Positions 54,929 to 64,000 of a stretch of 64,000 bases of DNA are shown here, one piece after another. The position numbers and the translations under genes were made by a program. Within the stretch, counting starts at the first letter, position 1, and each line of letters begins with the position of its first letter. The stretch lies in assembly GCA_018241425.1 (NCBI GenBank), contig JAFEDU010000004.1:310001-374000 (forward strand). Reading direction: 5' to 3'. Under the pieces are notes generated by a model. The model was not told where the DNA came from. It was given only the letters and a program-made list of their open reading frames with translations, and did not search any database. This DNA comes from Pseudomonadota bacterium. GTDB lineage: Bacteria; Pseudomonadota; Gammaproteobacteria; Steroidobacterales; Steroidobacteraceae.

Positions 54929-55375
54929 ATGCGCCGTGCCTTGCTCCCCGCCTTCGCAGTCACCCTGGCACTGGCCGCGCTCGGCGCCTGCCAGAGCGGC
55001 ATCCCGCGCCACGAGAGCCAGGCCGACATCCGTGCGCGCTACGTCAGCTACGCGGGTGCGCCGCTCGATCGCATGACCTTTCTCGGGCACTTTTACAGCT
55101 GGGAGTCGCTCGGCGACAACCAGCTGGTCGTCTACACCACCCCGAGCGATGCCTTCCTCATGACGGTCACCCCGCCCTGCACCGACCTGCCCTGGGCGCA
55201 GACCATCGGCCTCACCTCCACGGCCGGCACCGTGTACCCGCGCCTGGACTCGGTGACGGTCAAGGGCTGGCGCTGCCCGATCGCCCAGATCCAGCGCATC
55301 GACTACGCGCGCATGCGCGCGGACATGCGCGCCGAGGCCGAGAAGGCCAAGGCGCAGGCCGCGGCCCCGCAGTAA
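54929..55375 (+). CDS. DUF6491-like lipoprotein
   Basis: A 148-residue protein with a good lipobox (LAALGAC, lipid Cys21). The mature part, RYVSYAGAPLDRMTFLGHFYSWESLGDN through LMTVTPPCTDLPWAQTIGLTS to GWRCPIAQIQRIDY, has two cysteines that may pair. It resembles the DUF6491 family of gammaproteobacteria, whose role is unknown. A short charged tail (MRAEAEKAKAQAAA) ends it. It is probably periplasmic, anchored to a membrane. Confidence 0.75.
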   Translation: MRRALLPAFAVTLALAALGACQSGIPRHESQADIRARYVSYAGAPLDRMTFLGHFYSWESLGDNQLVVYTTPSDAFLMTVTPPCTDLPWAQTIGLTSTAGTVYPRLDSVTVKGWRCPIAQIQRIDYARMRADMRAEAEKAKAQAAAPQ

Positions 55376-55457
55376 CGCCGGGCCGGCGCACCGCGCCCGC
55401 GGGCGAGTCCCACCTGCCTCTTTCGGCGGACGAGGCGCGCGCCCCGTTCGTGCCACA

Positions 55458-55480
55458 GTGTCGGCCCGCACTCCCGACAC
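55458..55480. promoter_or_regulatory. 7-bp inverted repeat before the aldo/keto reductase gene
   Basis: GTGTCGG (55458-55464) and CCGACAC (55474-55480) are perfect inverted repeats around 9 bases, ending 15 bases before ATG 55496. It could be an operator or an RNA hairpin near the ribosome site. Confidence 0.35.
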
Positions 55481-55495
55481 GAAAGTCACGCCCGC

Positions 55496-56530
55496 ATGGA
55501 ATATCGTCGCCTCGGTGCCTCCGGACTCACCGTACCGGCCCTCAGCTTCGGCGCCGGAACGTTCGGTGGCGCGGGCGAGCTCTTCAGCGCCTGGGGCAGC
55601 TCCGACGTCAACGAGGCGCGCCGCCTGGTGGACATCTGCCTGGAGCACGGCATCAACCTCTTCGACTCGGCGGACATCTATTCCGGCGGGGCCTCCGAGT
55701 CGATCCTGGGCGCAGCCCTCAAGGGCCGGCGCGGCCAGGCGCTGATCTCGACCAAGGCCACCTTCCGCAGCGGCCCCGGCCCCACCGACGTCGGCTCTTC
55801 GCGCCAGCACCTGCTGGCCGCGATCGAGGGGAGCCTCCGGCGCCTGGACACCGACTACATCGACCTCTTCCAGCTGCACGGCTTCGATGCCATGACGCCG
55901 GTCGAGGAAGTGCTCGCGACCCTGGATACCCTGGTGCGTGCGGGCAGGATCCGCTACGTCGGCGTCTCGAACTTCTCCGGCTGGCACCTCATGAAGTCAC
56001 TCGCGGCTGCGGACCGCTACGGCTACCCGCGCTACGTCGCCAACCAGACCTACTATTCGCTCATCGGGCGCGACTACGAGTGGGAACTCATGCCCCTGGG
56101 GCTCGACCAGGGGGTGGGTGCGGTCGTGTGGAGCCCGCTCGGCTGGGGCCGCCTGACCGGCAAGGTGCGCCGCGGCGCGCCGCTCCCGGAGGTGAGCCGG
56201 CTGCACAAGACCGCCGACTACGGGCCGCCGGTCGAGAACGAGTACCTCTACCGCGTGGTCGATGCGCTGGATGCCGTGGCCGCGGAGACCGGCAAGAGCG
56301 TGCCGCAGATCGCGCTCAACTGGCTCCTGCAGCGGCCCACGGTGTCGAGCGTCATCGTCGGGGCCCGCAACGAGGCCCAGCTGCGCCAGAACCTCGGGGC
56401 CGTGGGCTGGAAGCTCACCGCCGCGCAGGTCGCGACCCTCGACAAGGCGAGCGCCCGCACCTTCGCCTACCCCTACTGGCACCAGCAGCAGTTCGCCGAG
56501 CGCAATCCCTTCCCCGTCGCGGCTCCCTGA
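55496..56530 (+). CDS. Aldo/keto reductase
   Basis: A 344-residue NADPH-dependent TIM-barrel oxidoreductase. The tetrad is present: Asp and Tyr in NLFDSADIYSGG, Lys in LISTKATF and His in LFQLHGFD. RYVGVSNFSGW and VIVGARNEAQL (cofactor phosphate binding) follow. It is closest to the general-stress YhdN/Tas-like bacterial group. It reduces aldehydes or ketones; the natural substrate is unknown. The gene stands alone. Confidence 0.92.
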   Translation: MEYRRLGASGLTVPALSFGAGTFGGAGELFSAWGSSDVNEARRLVDICLEHGINLFDSADIYSGGASESILGAALKGRRGQALISTKATFRSGPGPTDVGSSRQHLLAAIEGSLRRLDTDYIDLFQLHGFDAMTPVEEVLATLDTLVRAGRIRYVGVSNFSGWHLMKSLAAADRYGYPRYVANQTYYSLIGRDYEWELMPLGLDQGVGAVVWSPLGWGRLTGKVRRGAPLPEVSRLHKTADYGPPVENEYLYRVVDALDAVAAETGKSVPQIALNWLLQRPTVSSVIVGARNEAQLRQNLGAVGWKLTAAQVATLDKASARTFAYPYWHQQQFAERNPFPVAAP

Positions 56531-56563
56531 CCCGCGCGAGACCCGCCTCGCGGGGCGGTTGTG

Positions 56564-56569
56564 CATAAT
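56564..56569 (+). promoter_or_regulatory. -10-like element (CATAAT)
   Basis: CATAAT in TTGTGCATAATCG, 121 bases upstream of GTG 56691. The long leader to the next gene shows nothing else I recognise. Confidence 0.3.
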
Positions 56570-56690
56570 CGCACCGGGGGCCCCTGATAACCGAGCCGCG
56601 GCAATGGTGAGCCGGAGGGTGCGTCCGCGCCATGCAGCTTGAAGATCGTCGGGCCGCCGTCAACGAGCGCTCCCGGGCGGGGTTCGCACC

Positions 56691-57821
56691 GTGACGGGGC
56701 CCGACAGCCCCGCGCCGACCTGCTACGACGTCGCGCGGCTCTTGCAGCAGTGCGAGAGCCTCGGTGAGAACTGCGACCTCGGCGTCGTACAGCGCGCGGC
56801 CGGCATCGAGCCCTTCGGGCTGTTCCGCTTCTCCGCCTGCGACGCCGCGGGGGTGCTGGCGCTGCTGCGCGCCCGCCTCCATCCGCTGGGCGAGCCGGAG
56901 GACCTGTGGCTCGATATCGTCGGGCCGACCCAGGAATACTGGGTCAAGTCGCGCCGGTTCCCCTTCGAGTCGCACACCAACCGCTTCGCGCCGCAGCACG
57001 AGCGGCGGGTCGTGCGCCGCGGCGAGATCGACCGCATCCGCTACCTCAAGTCGCACCTGCTGCAGGACCTCGCGAGCGGCCGGAAGCTGTTCGTGTTCAA
57101 GGGCCACTGCGATGCCGCGGTCATCCGCGAGCTCGCGCTCGAGCTGCAGCACTACGGCGAGAACTGCCTCCTGTGGGTCGACGTGGCGGACCGGGCGCAC
57201 CCGCCCGCCTCCCTCGCGCGCATCTCGGCCTCGCTCCTGCGCGGGACCGTGAGCCGCTTCGGAACCTACGAGGGCAGCCCGAGCCTCCCGGTCGAGGAGT
57301 GGGTATCGGTGTGCGCGCAGGCCTTTCGCCTGTGGCGCGGCGAGGATCCGCCGCGCATGCCACTCGACAACCTCATCGCGCGCGCGATGGCGGACGGGTC
57401 CTGCCACGGGGCCCCCGCGCCCGGTGCGGACACCCGCGCCCCGGGCGCCTCGTCGCTGCCCGGGGAATTCACCTACGACCACCGGGCCGCCGCGACGCCC
57501 GCGGTCGTCGGCCACGTGCACCTGCCCATTCCGGAGGGCGGTGATTTCGTGTTCTCGGCCTGGGTCAGGATCCCGGAGGACTCAGGGATCGAGCGCATCA
57601 GCCTGCTCCTGACCGGCTATGCGACCGTCACCCACTGGCCCGTGGACCTGAAGTCACGCGGCCGCTGGCAGCGCGCGTGGGTGAGCGCGCACCTGCCCGC
57701 GGATGCGCGCGTCATCGCCTGCGAGCTGGAGGCCGCTGGAACGGCCGGGAGCGCCTTCCAGTCGGCCCGCTGGTGCCTGGAGCGCGGCACGCAACCCTCC
57801 GGTCACGGCTTCGCGCTCTAG
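56691..57821 (+). CDS. Uncharacterised protein with an ESLGENC motif and a beta-rich C-terminal half
   Basis: A 376-residue protein with no assigned function. Residues ~20-45 read QCESLGENCDLGVVQR then GIEPFGLFRFS, a motif seen in uncharacterised proteins sometimes grouped with putative cysteine peptidases (DUF1796-like) and surface-polysaccharide loci. That link is from memory and tentative. IRYLKSHLLQDLASGRKLFVFK follows. Residues ~255-376 are beta-rich (GHVHLPIPEGGDFVFSAWVR, then SRGRWQRAWVSAHL), like a carbohydrate-binding jelly-roll. No signal peptide or membrane helix. GTG 56691 is the start. Confidence 0.6.
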   Translation: MTGPDSPAPTCYDVARLLQQCESLGENCDLGVVQRAAGIEPFGLFRFSACDAAGVLALLRARLHPLGEPEDLWLDIVGPTQEYWVKSRRFPFESHTNRFAPQHERRVVRRGEIDRIRYLKSHLLQDLASGRKLFVFKGHCDAAVIRELALELQHYGENCLLWVDVADRAHPPASLARISASLLRGTVSRFGTYEGSPSLPVEEWVSVCAQAFRLWRGEDPPRMPLDNLIARAMADGSCHGAPAPGADTRAPGASSLPGEFTYDHRAAATPAVVGHVHLPIPEGGDFVFSAWVRIPEDSGIERISLLLTGYATVTHWPVDLKSRGRWQRAWVSAHLPADARVIACELEAAGTAGSAFQSARWCLERGTQPSGHGFAL

Positions 57822-57827
57822 CTGCGC

Positions 57828-59683
<1,856 letters not shown>

Positions 59684-59684
<1 letters not shown>

Positions 59685-60961
59685 CAGCCCGCGGCCCCCT
59701 CGTCGCTGCTGCGGTTGATGAGCCGCGAGCCGCGGCGCCGGAAGAAATACCCGTAGATCCAGTTAAGGAGCACCGCGATGCGGTTGCGGAACCCGATGAG
59801 CACCGTGATGTGCAGCGCGCCCCAGGCGAGCCAGGCGGCGAGCCCGCCGAAGTGCAGGCGGCCGATCTCGACCACGCCGCGTGACTTGCCGACCGTCGCC
59901 ATGGATCCGTAGTCGTGGTAGCGGAACGGCGCGGTGTGCCCGGCTGCCGTGCCGCGCACCCGGCGCTCGATGAGCTCGGCCACGTAGCGGCCCATCTGCA
60001 GGGCGCCCTGCGAGACCCCGGGCACCACGCGTCCCCGGTCGTCGGTGAGGGAGGCCGCATCCCCGATCACGAACACTTCCGGGTGGCCGGGGAGCGAGCA
60101 GTCCGGGTTCACCGCGATGCGCCCGCCGGGACCGGTGGTGGGGATGCCGAGGGTCGCGGTGAGGGGCGCCGCCCGGACGCCAGCCGCCCAGATGACGTTG
60201 TAGCTGTGGATGGGGTCGCTCCCCACCCGCACGCCGTCGGCGAGGATGTCGGTCACGGGCTCGCCCAGGCGCACCTCGACGCCGAGCGCTTGCAGCTGCC
60301 GCAGCGCCCGTGCGGAGGAGTCCGGTCCCAGGGCGGGCAGCAGCCGCGGCCCGGCCTCGATCAGGAGCACGCGCGCGCGGCGCGTGTCCGCGGCGCGGAA
60401 ATCGCGCGGGATGACGTCCACGGCGAGTTCCTTGATGGCGCCTGCGAGCTCGACCCCGGTGGGACCACCGCCCACGATGATGAAGGTCAGGAGCGCCCGC
60501 TTCTTAGCCGGGTCCTCCTCGAACTCGGCGCGCTCGAACGAGCGCAGCAGGCGCGAGCGGATGAGGGTCGCCTCGCCCACGTCCTTCATGCCCGGGGCGT
60601 GTGCGCCCCAGGAGTCGTGGCCGAAGTAGTTGTCGACCGCGCCGGGCGCGAGGATCAGGTAGTCGTACGGGATCACGTGGCCGGCGGCGTCCACGGTGCG
60701 GGCCGCAAGGTCGACGCCCTCCACCTGGGCAAGCATCACGCGGGCATTCTGCTGGTCGCGCAGGATGGTGCGGATCGGCTGCGCGATGTCCGCAGGTGCC
60801 AGCGCCGCGCTCGCCACCTGGTAGAGCAGCGGCTGGAACAGGTGGTAGTTGTTGCGGTCGATGACCAGGAGGTCGACCGGTGCGCGGTGCAGCGCGCGCG
60901 CGGCGAACAGGCCGCCGAAGCCGCAGCCGACGATCACCACCCGGGGCTTCGCCTCAGACAA
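59684..60961 (-). CDS. ndh: Type II NADH dehydrogenase
   Basis: A 425-residue single-subunit flavoprotein that oxidises NADH and reduces quinone without pumping protons. FAD motif VVIVGCGFGGLFAARAL opens it; YHLFQPLLYQVA is a family mark. The NAD motif is FIIVGGGPTGVELAG, and VFVIGDAA follows. A hydrophobic C-terminal segment (ITVLIGFRNRIAVLLNWIYGY) anchors it. TTG 60961 is the start, supported by a strong GGGAGGGAA site just upstream. It is first in a pair with an ABC exporter. Confidence 0.93.
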
Positions 60962-61035
60962 GTTCCCTCCCCGCGAACGGTAGCCACCGTGACGGATCTT
61001 GGGGCGATTATCGGTTATTCCAGCCGGGCTGCCGG

Positions 61036-61683
61036 TCAGTCGTCGCGGCCGAGGTTCTCGACCCAGCCCTCGCACAGCGCCACGGCCTCGGCGGGCTTGA
61101 AGGTACCGGGCTCGAGGCAGTACTCCAGCCACAGGCCGTCCATGAGCGCGTTGAGGCCGATCGCCGCCAGCCGCAGGTCGACCCGGGCCAGGGGGCGTTC
61201 CTCGCGCAGTACCGCCGCGATCAGGCCGCGGATCAGCTGCACGTGGCCCTGGTAGGTGTCCCGCTGGACGCGCTGGATGAGGCGCGAGTGGCGGTACATG
61301 CCCCAGAACACCACCCAGACCGCCAGCACGTCCTGGTCGAGGTTGGGGAGCGAGAACATGGCGACCAGGAAGCCGTGCAGGCGGCCGCGCGGGGTGTCCG
61401 GGGCGCGCTCGACGGCGGTCTGGAAGCCCGCGATGAGCTCGCCGTTGAAGTGCCGGTAGGCGGCCGCGATGAGCTCGTCCTTGTTGGGGAAGTGGTGGTT
61501 GATCAGCCCTACGGAGACGCCTGCCTGGCGGCTGATGGTGCGGATGGAGAGCCCCTCGTGCCCGTAGCGCTTCAGGCACTCGATCGTCGCCGCGATCAGC
61601 GCGAGCCGGCGCTGCTCGGGCAGCTGGCGCACGAAGCGGGGCCTGGCGGGCGCTGGGGTCTTGTCGGCTGCCCGGACGGGCAT
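61036..61683 (-). CDS. TetR-family regulator, BetI-like
   Basis: A 215-residue regulator. The HTH is LIAATIECLKRYGHEGLSI then GVSVGLINHHFPNKDELIAA. The C-terminal domain (AVWVVFWGMYRHSRL, ALMDGLWLEYCLEPGTF) resembles the BetI group, which controls choline-to-betaine genes. No bet genes are visible, so the ligand may differ. It is downstream of the FAD oxidoreductase and Rieske genes on the same strand, separated by about 37 bases, and may regulate them. Confidence 0.87.
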   Translation of the reverse strand: MPVRAADKTPAPARPRFVRQLPEQRRLALIAATIECLKRYGHEGLSIRTISRQAGVSVGLINHHFPNKDELIAAAYRHFNGELIAGFQTAVERAPDTPRGRLHGFLVAMFSLPNLDQDVLAVWVVFWGMYRHSRLIQRVQRDTYQGHVQLIRGLIAAVLREERPLARVDLRLAAIGLNALMDGLWLEYCLEPGTFKPAEAVALCEGWVENLGRDD

Positions 61684-61720
61684 GCGGTCTTTCGGGGCTG
61701 GTGGGCTCTTCAAGTTCCTA

Positions 61721-63349
61721 TCATGCCACCCGTCGCAGCCGCCCGCGCCGGAAATCACCGGCGATCTCGCGTGCCGCGTTGTGTCCCGGCGCCCCGGTGA
61801 CGCCGCCGCCCGGGTGCGTGCCGGCCCCGCACATGTAGAGGCCGCCGAGCGGGCCGCGGTAGGCGCCGTAGCCGAGCATCGGGCGGGCGGAGAACAGCTG
61901 ATCGAGGCTCAGGACCCCGTGCATGATGTCGCCGTTGACGAGCCCGAAGGTGCGCTCCAGGTCGAGCGGGCTCAGGATCTGCCGCCCGAGCACCGCCGCC
62001 TTGAAGTTCGGCGCGTAGCGGTTGACGGTGTCGATCATGAGGTCGGCGACCGCCTCGCGGTGCAGGTCCCAGGAGTCCCCGTTGGGCAGCTGCGGGGCGA
62101 CCTGCTGGCAGAACATGCTCGCGACGTGCTGGCCCTTGGGGGCGAGGGAGTCATCGAGCGTCGAGGGGATCAGCACCTCCACGATCGGGTTGCGCGACCA
62201 GCCGTGGGCGCGCGCATCGAAGTAGGCCTGCTCCATGTAGCGCATCGTCGGGGCGATGATGATGCCCGCGGTGTGGTGATCCCCGGCCGTGCGCCCGGGC
62301 AGGCAGGTGAAGTCCGGCAGCTCCGACAGCGCGACGTTCATGCGGAACGTGCCCGAGCCGCAGCGGTAGTGGCTCATGTGCCCGAGCACCTCCGGCGGCA
62401 GGGCCGCCGCCGGCACGAGCTTGGTGTAAAGCAGGCGCGGGTTGAGGTTGGACACCACGCACGCCGCGCGCAGCTCCTCGCCCGACTCGGTGACCGCGCC
62501 CACCGCGCGGCCGTTCTCGACGAGCACCTCGCGCACCGGGGTCGAGGTGCGGATGGTGACGCCGCGCGCGGTGGCGCACTTCGCCATCGCCTGGCTGATC
62601 GCCCCCATGCCGCCGATCGCGTGCCCCCAGGAGCCGCGCTTGCCGTTGACCTCGCCGAACACGTGGTGCAGCAGCACGTAGGCCGAGCCCGGGCTGTAGG
62701 GACTCGCGTAGTTGCCGACGATGCCGTCGAAGCCGTAGACGGCCTTGATCGGGTCGCTCTCGAACCAGTTGTCCAGGTAGTCGCCCGCCGACATCGAGAA
62801 GAGCGCCAGGAGCTCCCGGCGCAGGTTCATGTCCAGCTCGCGCACCCGGCCGCCCACCTTGGCCGCGCGCAGCAGCTCCGGCACCGCCTCGCGCCAGCTG
62901 CCCGCGACCGCGTTCGGGGGCGTCATGAGCACCAGGTCCCGCAGCACGTCGGCGATCGCCTCCAGGCGCTCCCCGTACGCCGGGATGCGCGCCGCATCGC
63001 GGGCGGAGAACTTGGCGACCTCCGCCTGGGTGCGCTCACCGCCGGTGAGGAGGTAGCGCCCGTCCTCGGTGGGCAGGAAGTTGGAGGCGCGGCGCTCGAC
63101 CACTTTGAGGCCAAAGCGCGGCAGCTCCAGGTCCTGGATGACCTTGGGGTTGAGGAGCGAGACCGTGTAGGAGGCCACCGAGTTGCGGAACCCCGGGTGG
63201 AACTCCTCGGTCACCGCCGCACCGCCGACCACGGAGCGCCGCTCGAGCACCGTGACCTTCAGTCCCGCGGCGGCGAGGTAGGCCGCGCAGGTGAGGCCGT
63301 TGTGGCCCCCGCCGATGATCAGGACATCGCAGCCGGCGGCCTTAACCAT
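61721..63349 (-). CDS. Phytoene-desaturase-like FAD oxidoreductase (PYROXD2-like)
   Basis: A 542-residue flavoprotein. The Rossmann motif VLIIGGGHNGLTCAAYLAAAG begins near residue 9, and VLERRSVVGGAAVTEE follows. The C-terminal FAD block is LYMCGAGTHPGGGVTGAPGHNAA. The pattern is that of the large FAD family of carotenoid desaturases and human PYROXD2, but no carotenoid genes are near. Substrate unknown. ATG 63349 overlaps the last 8 bases of the Rieske gene, so the two are likely translated together and may act on the same compound. Confidence 0.85.
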   Translation of the reverse strand: MVKAAGCDVLIIGGGHNGLTCAAYLAAAGLKVTVLERRSVVGGAAVTEEFHPGFRNSVASYTVSLLNPKVIQDLELPRFGLKVVERRASNFLPTEDGRYLLTGGERTQAEVAKFSARDAARIPAYGERLEAIADVLRDLVLMTPPNAVAGSWREAVPELLRAAKVGGRVRELDMNLRRELLALFSMSAGDYLDNWFESDPIKAVYGFDGIVGNYASPYSPGSAYVLLHHVFGEVNGKRGSWGHAIGGMGAISQAMAKCATARGVTIRTSTPVREVLVENGRAVGAVTESGEELRAACVVSNLNPRLLYTKLVPAAALPPEVLGHMSHYRCGSGTFRMNVALSELPDFTCLPGRTAGDHHTAGIIIAPTMRYMEQAYFDARAHGWSRNPIVEVLIPSTLDDSLAPKGQHVASMFCQQVAPQLPNGDSWDLHREAVADLMIDTVNRYAPNFKAAVLGRQILSPLDLERTFGLVNGDIMHGVLSLDQLFSARPMLGYGAYRGPLGGLYMCGAGTHPGGGVTGAPGHNAAREIAGDFRRGRLRRVA

Positions 63350-64000
63350 GGCTCCAGCCTCGCGGCGGGGCCTGCGGCAGCTGGCTCTCCGGGATGAGGC
63401 CGCGCATGCGCTTGGCGAAGCTGCGCAGACAGACCTCACCCTCGCCCAGCGGGCCGGAGGAGTAGCTGGAGGAACCCATGCCGGCCTGCACGCGGTCGAT
63501 CAGGGCCTTGTCCTCGGCGCTCACGCGGCGATTGATGCGCCAGTTGAGGTAGCGCGCCGCGCGCATCTCGCGCCGCGGGTCCTCGTGCACGTAGGCAATC
63601 TCGCGGATGAGCGTCTCGGTCGCGGAGACGGGCACGAACTGCATGAAGTCGACCTGATCCGGGTAGATGTCGAAGGCGATGTTGGGCCAGAGCTTGAAAT
63701 ACGTCCACAGCCGCTGGCGCTCCGGCGGCAGGTGCGCCACCGCGGGCAGGAACTTCTGGTAGGCGCGCTCGGACCAGTTCGAGGACTCCGTGTCCCGCAG
63801 CGTTCCCCACATCTTGTCGATGAAGGGACGCGCCTCGATCCCGTAGCCCTTGCCGAACAGGCGCGTGAGCCCGGGGTGCGCCACGTTGATGTGCAGGCCA
63901 TCGGAGAAGTTGTCTGCGACGTTCTTCCAGTTGACCTGGCGCGTGCGCAGCGTGACGCGGCCCAGCGGCTTTAAGTCCTCGAAGCGGTAGGGCTCGATCT
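63342..64000 (-). CDS. Rieske-type oxygenase alpha subunit, C-terminal part (runs off the window)
   Basis: 219 codons (about 218 residues) are visible from the catalytic domain onward. NWKNVADNFSDGLHINVAHPG carries the mononuclear-iron His pair (D-x2-H-x4-H pattern) in the form used by ring-hydroxylating oxygenases. LWPNIAFDIYPDQVDFMQF and REIAYVHEDPR are typical of the alpha-subunit core. The N-terminal Rieske [2Fe-2S] domain is beyond the edge. The partner FAD protein overlaps by 8 bases. Substrate could be an aromatic ring or a quaternary amine; the BetI-like regulator nearby slightly favours the latter. Confidence 0.85.
   Translation of the reverse strand, partial: IEPYRFEDLKPLGRVTLRTRQVNWKNVADNFSDGLHINVAHPGLTRLFGKGYGIEARPFIDKMWGTLRDTESSNWSERAYQKFLPAVAHLPPERQRLWTYFKLWPNIAFDIYPDQVDFMQFVPVSATETLIREIAYVHEDPRREMRAARYLNWRINRRVSAEDKALIDRVQAGMGSSSYSSGPLGEGEVCLRSFAKRMRGLIPESQLPQAPPRGWSHG

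Overview
The window is a 64 kb, very GC-rich, densely packed stretch of bacterial chromosome. It looks like core genome rather than an island: I see no insertion sequence, integrase cargo, prophage or CRISPR array. The mix of genes (XerD, lipid A acyltransferase, a ~1,600-residue NAD-glutamate dehydrogenase, ZapE, ETF-quinone oxidoreductase, 4-hydroxyphenylpyruvate dioxygenase, HtpX, TesB, an acidic-tailed DUF6763-like protein and a DUF6491-like lipoprotein) points to an aerobic, respiring gammaproteobacterium, perhaps in or near the Steroidobacter/Nevskia/Xanthomonas part of the class. That placement is inference from gene content only.

Layout. 1-1200: 5' end of xerD (minus) and a PlsC-like acyltransferase. 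1129-12342: an acyl-CoA module. A fused B12-dependent isobutyryl-CoA mutase (icmF, minus) is divergent from a TetR regulator, thiolase, HSD10-type hydroxyacyl-CoA dehydrogenase, ETF-quinone oxidoreductase, acetoacetyl-CoA synthetase and zapE (plus). 12352-19231: hpd divergent from the giant glutamate dehydrogenase and gpmA. 19244-24566: an anchored RraB-like protein, an enoyl-CoA hydratase/ferredoxin pair, a YkoF-like protein, a PhzF isomerase, an MFS exporter and a serine-hydrolase-like protein without its catalytic pair. 24643-30327: lpxL, glpD, an ArnT-like glycosyltransferase, an amino-acid permease and tRNA-Arg(TCG). 30490-33712: an orphan secretin N-domain protein, an NTF2-like secreted protein, an outer-membrane barrel, tag and a small secreted protein. 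33719-37870: a molybdenum-cofactor operon moeA-moaA-moaC-mobA-moaD-moaE. 37875-40321: proBA (minus). 40418-45151: a plus-strand run of acidic-tail protein, VIT-type transporter with ferritin-like segment, htpX, FAD-linked hydroxyacid dehydrogenase and an alpha/beta-hydrolase lipoprotein lacking the catalytic serine. 45177-48975: tesB and a ferredoxin-NADP reductase (minus), gabT (plus) and a small Cys-motif protein (minus). 49217-57821: a GGDEF-EAL protein, a glycerophosphodiesterase, glgB, a DUF6491-like lipoprotein, an aldo/keto reductase and an unknown two-part protein. 57828-64000 (all minus): an ABC exporter translationally linked to type II NADH dehydrogenase, a BetI-like regulator, a phytoene-desaturase-like FAD protein and a truncated Rieske oxygenase.

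How it fits together. The strongest theme is acyl-CoA and branched-acid metabolism: IcmF would interconvert butyryl- and isobutyryl-CoA, the HSD10-type enzyme and thiolase act on hydroxyacyl-/ketoacyl-CoA, ETF-QO passes electrons to quinone, and AacS activates acetoacetate. Short overlaps (TGATG, ATGA, GTGA, TTGA, CTGA) show tight translational coupling in many places, and alternative start codons (GTG, TTG, one probable CTG) are common. Nothing here is a self-evidently new system. The best leads are two enzyme-like proteins that have lost catalytic residues, a secretin fragment without a pore domain, the acidic protein/VIT pair, and several palindromes placed like operators.
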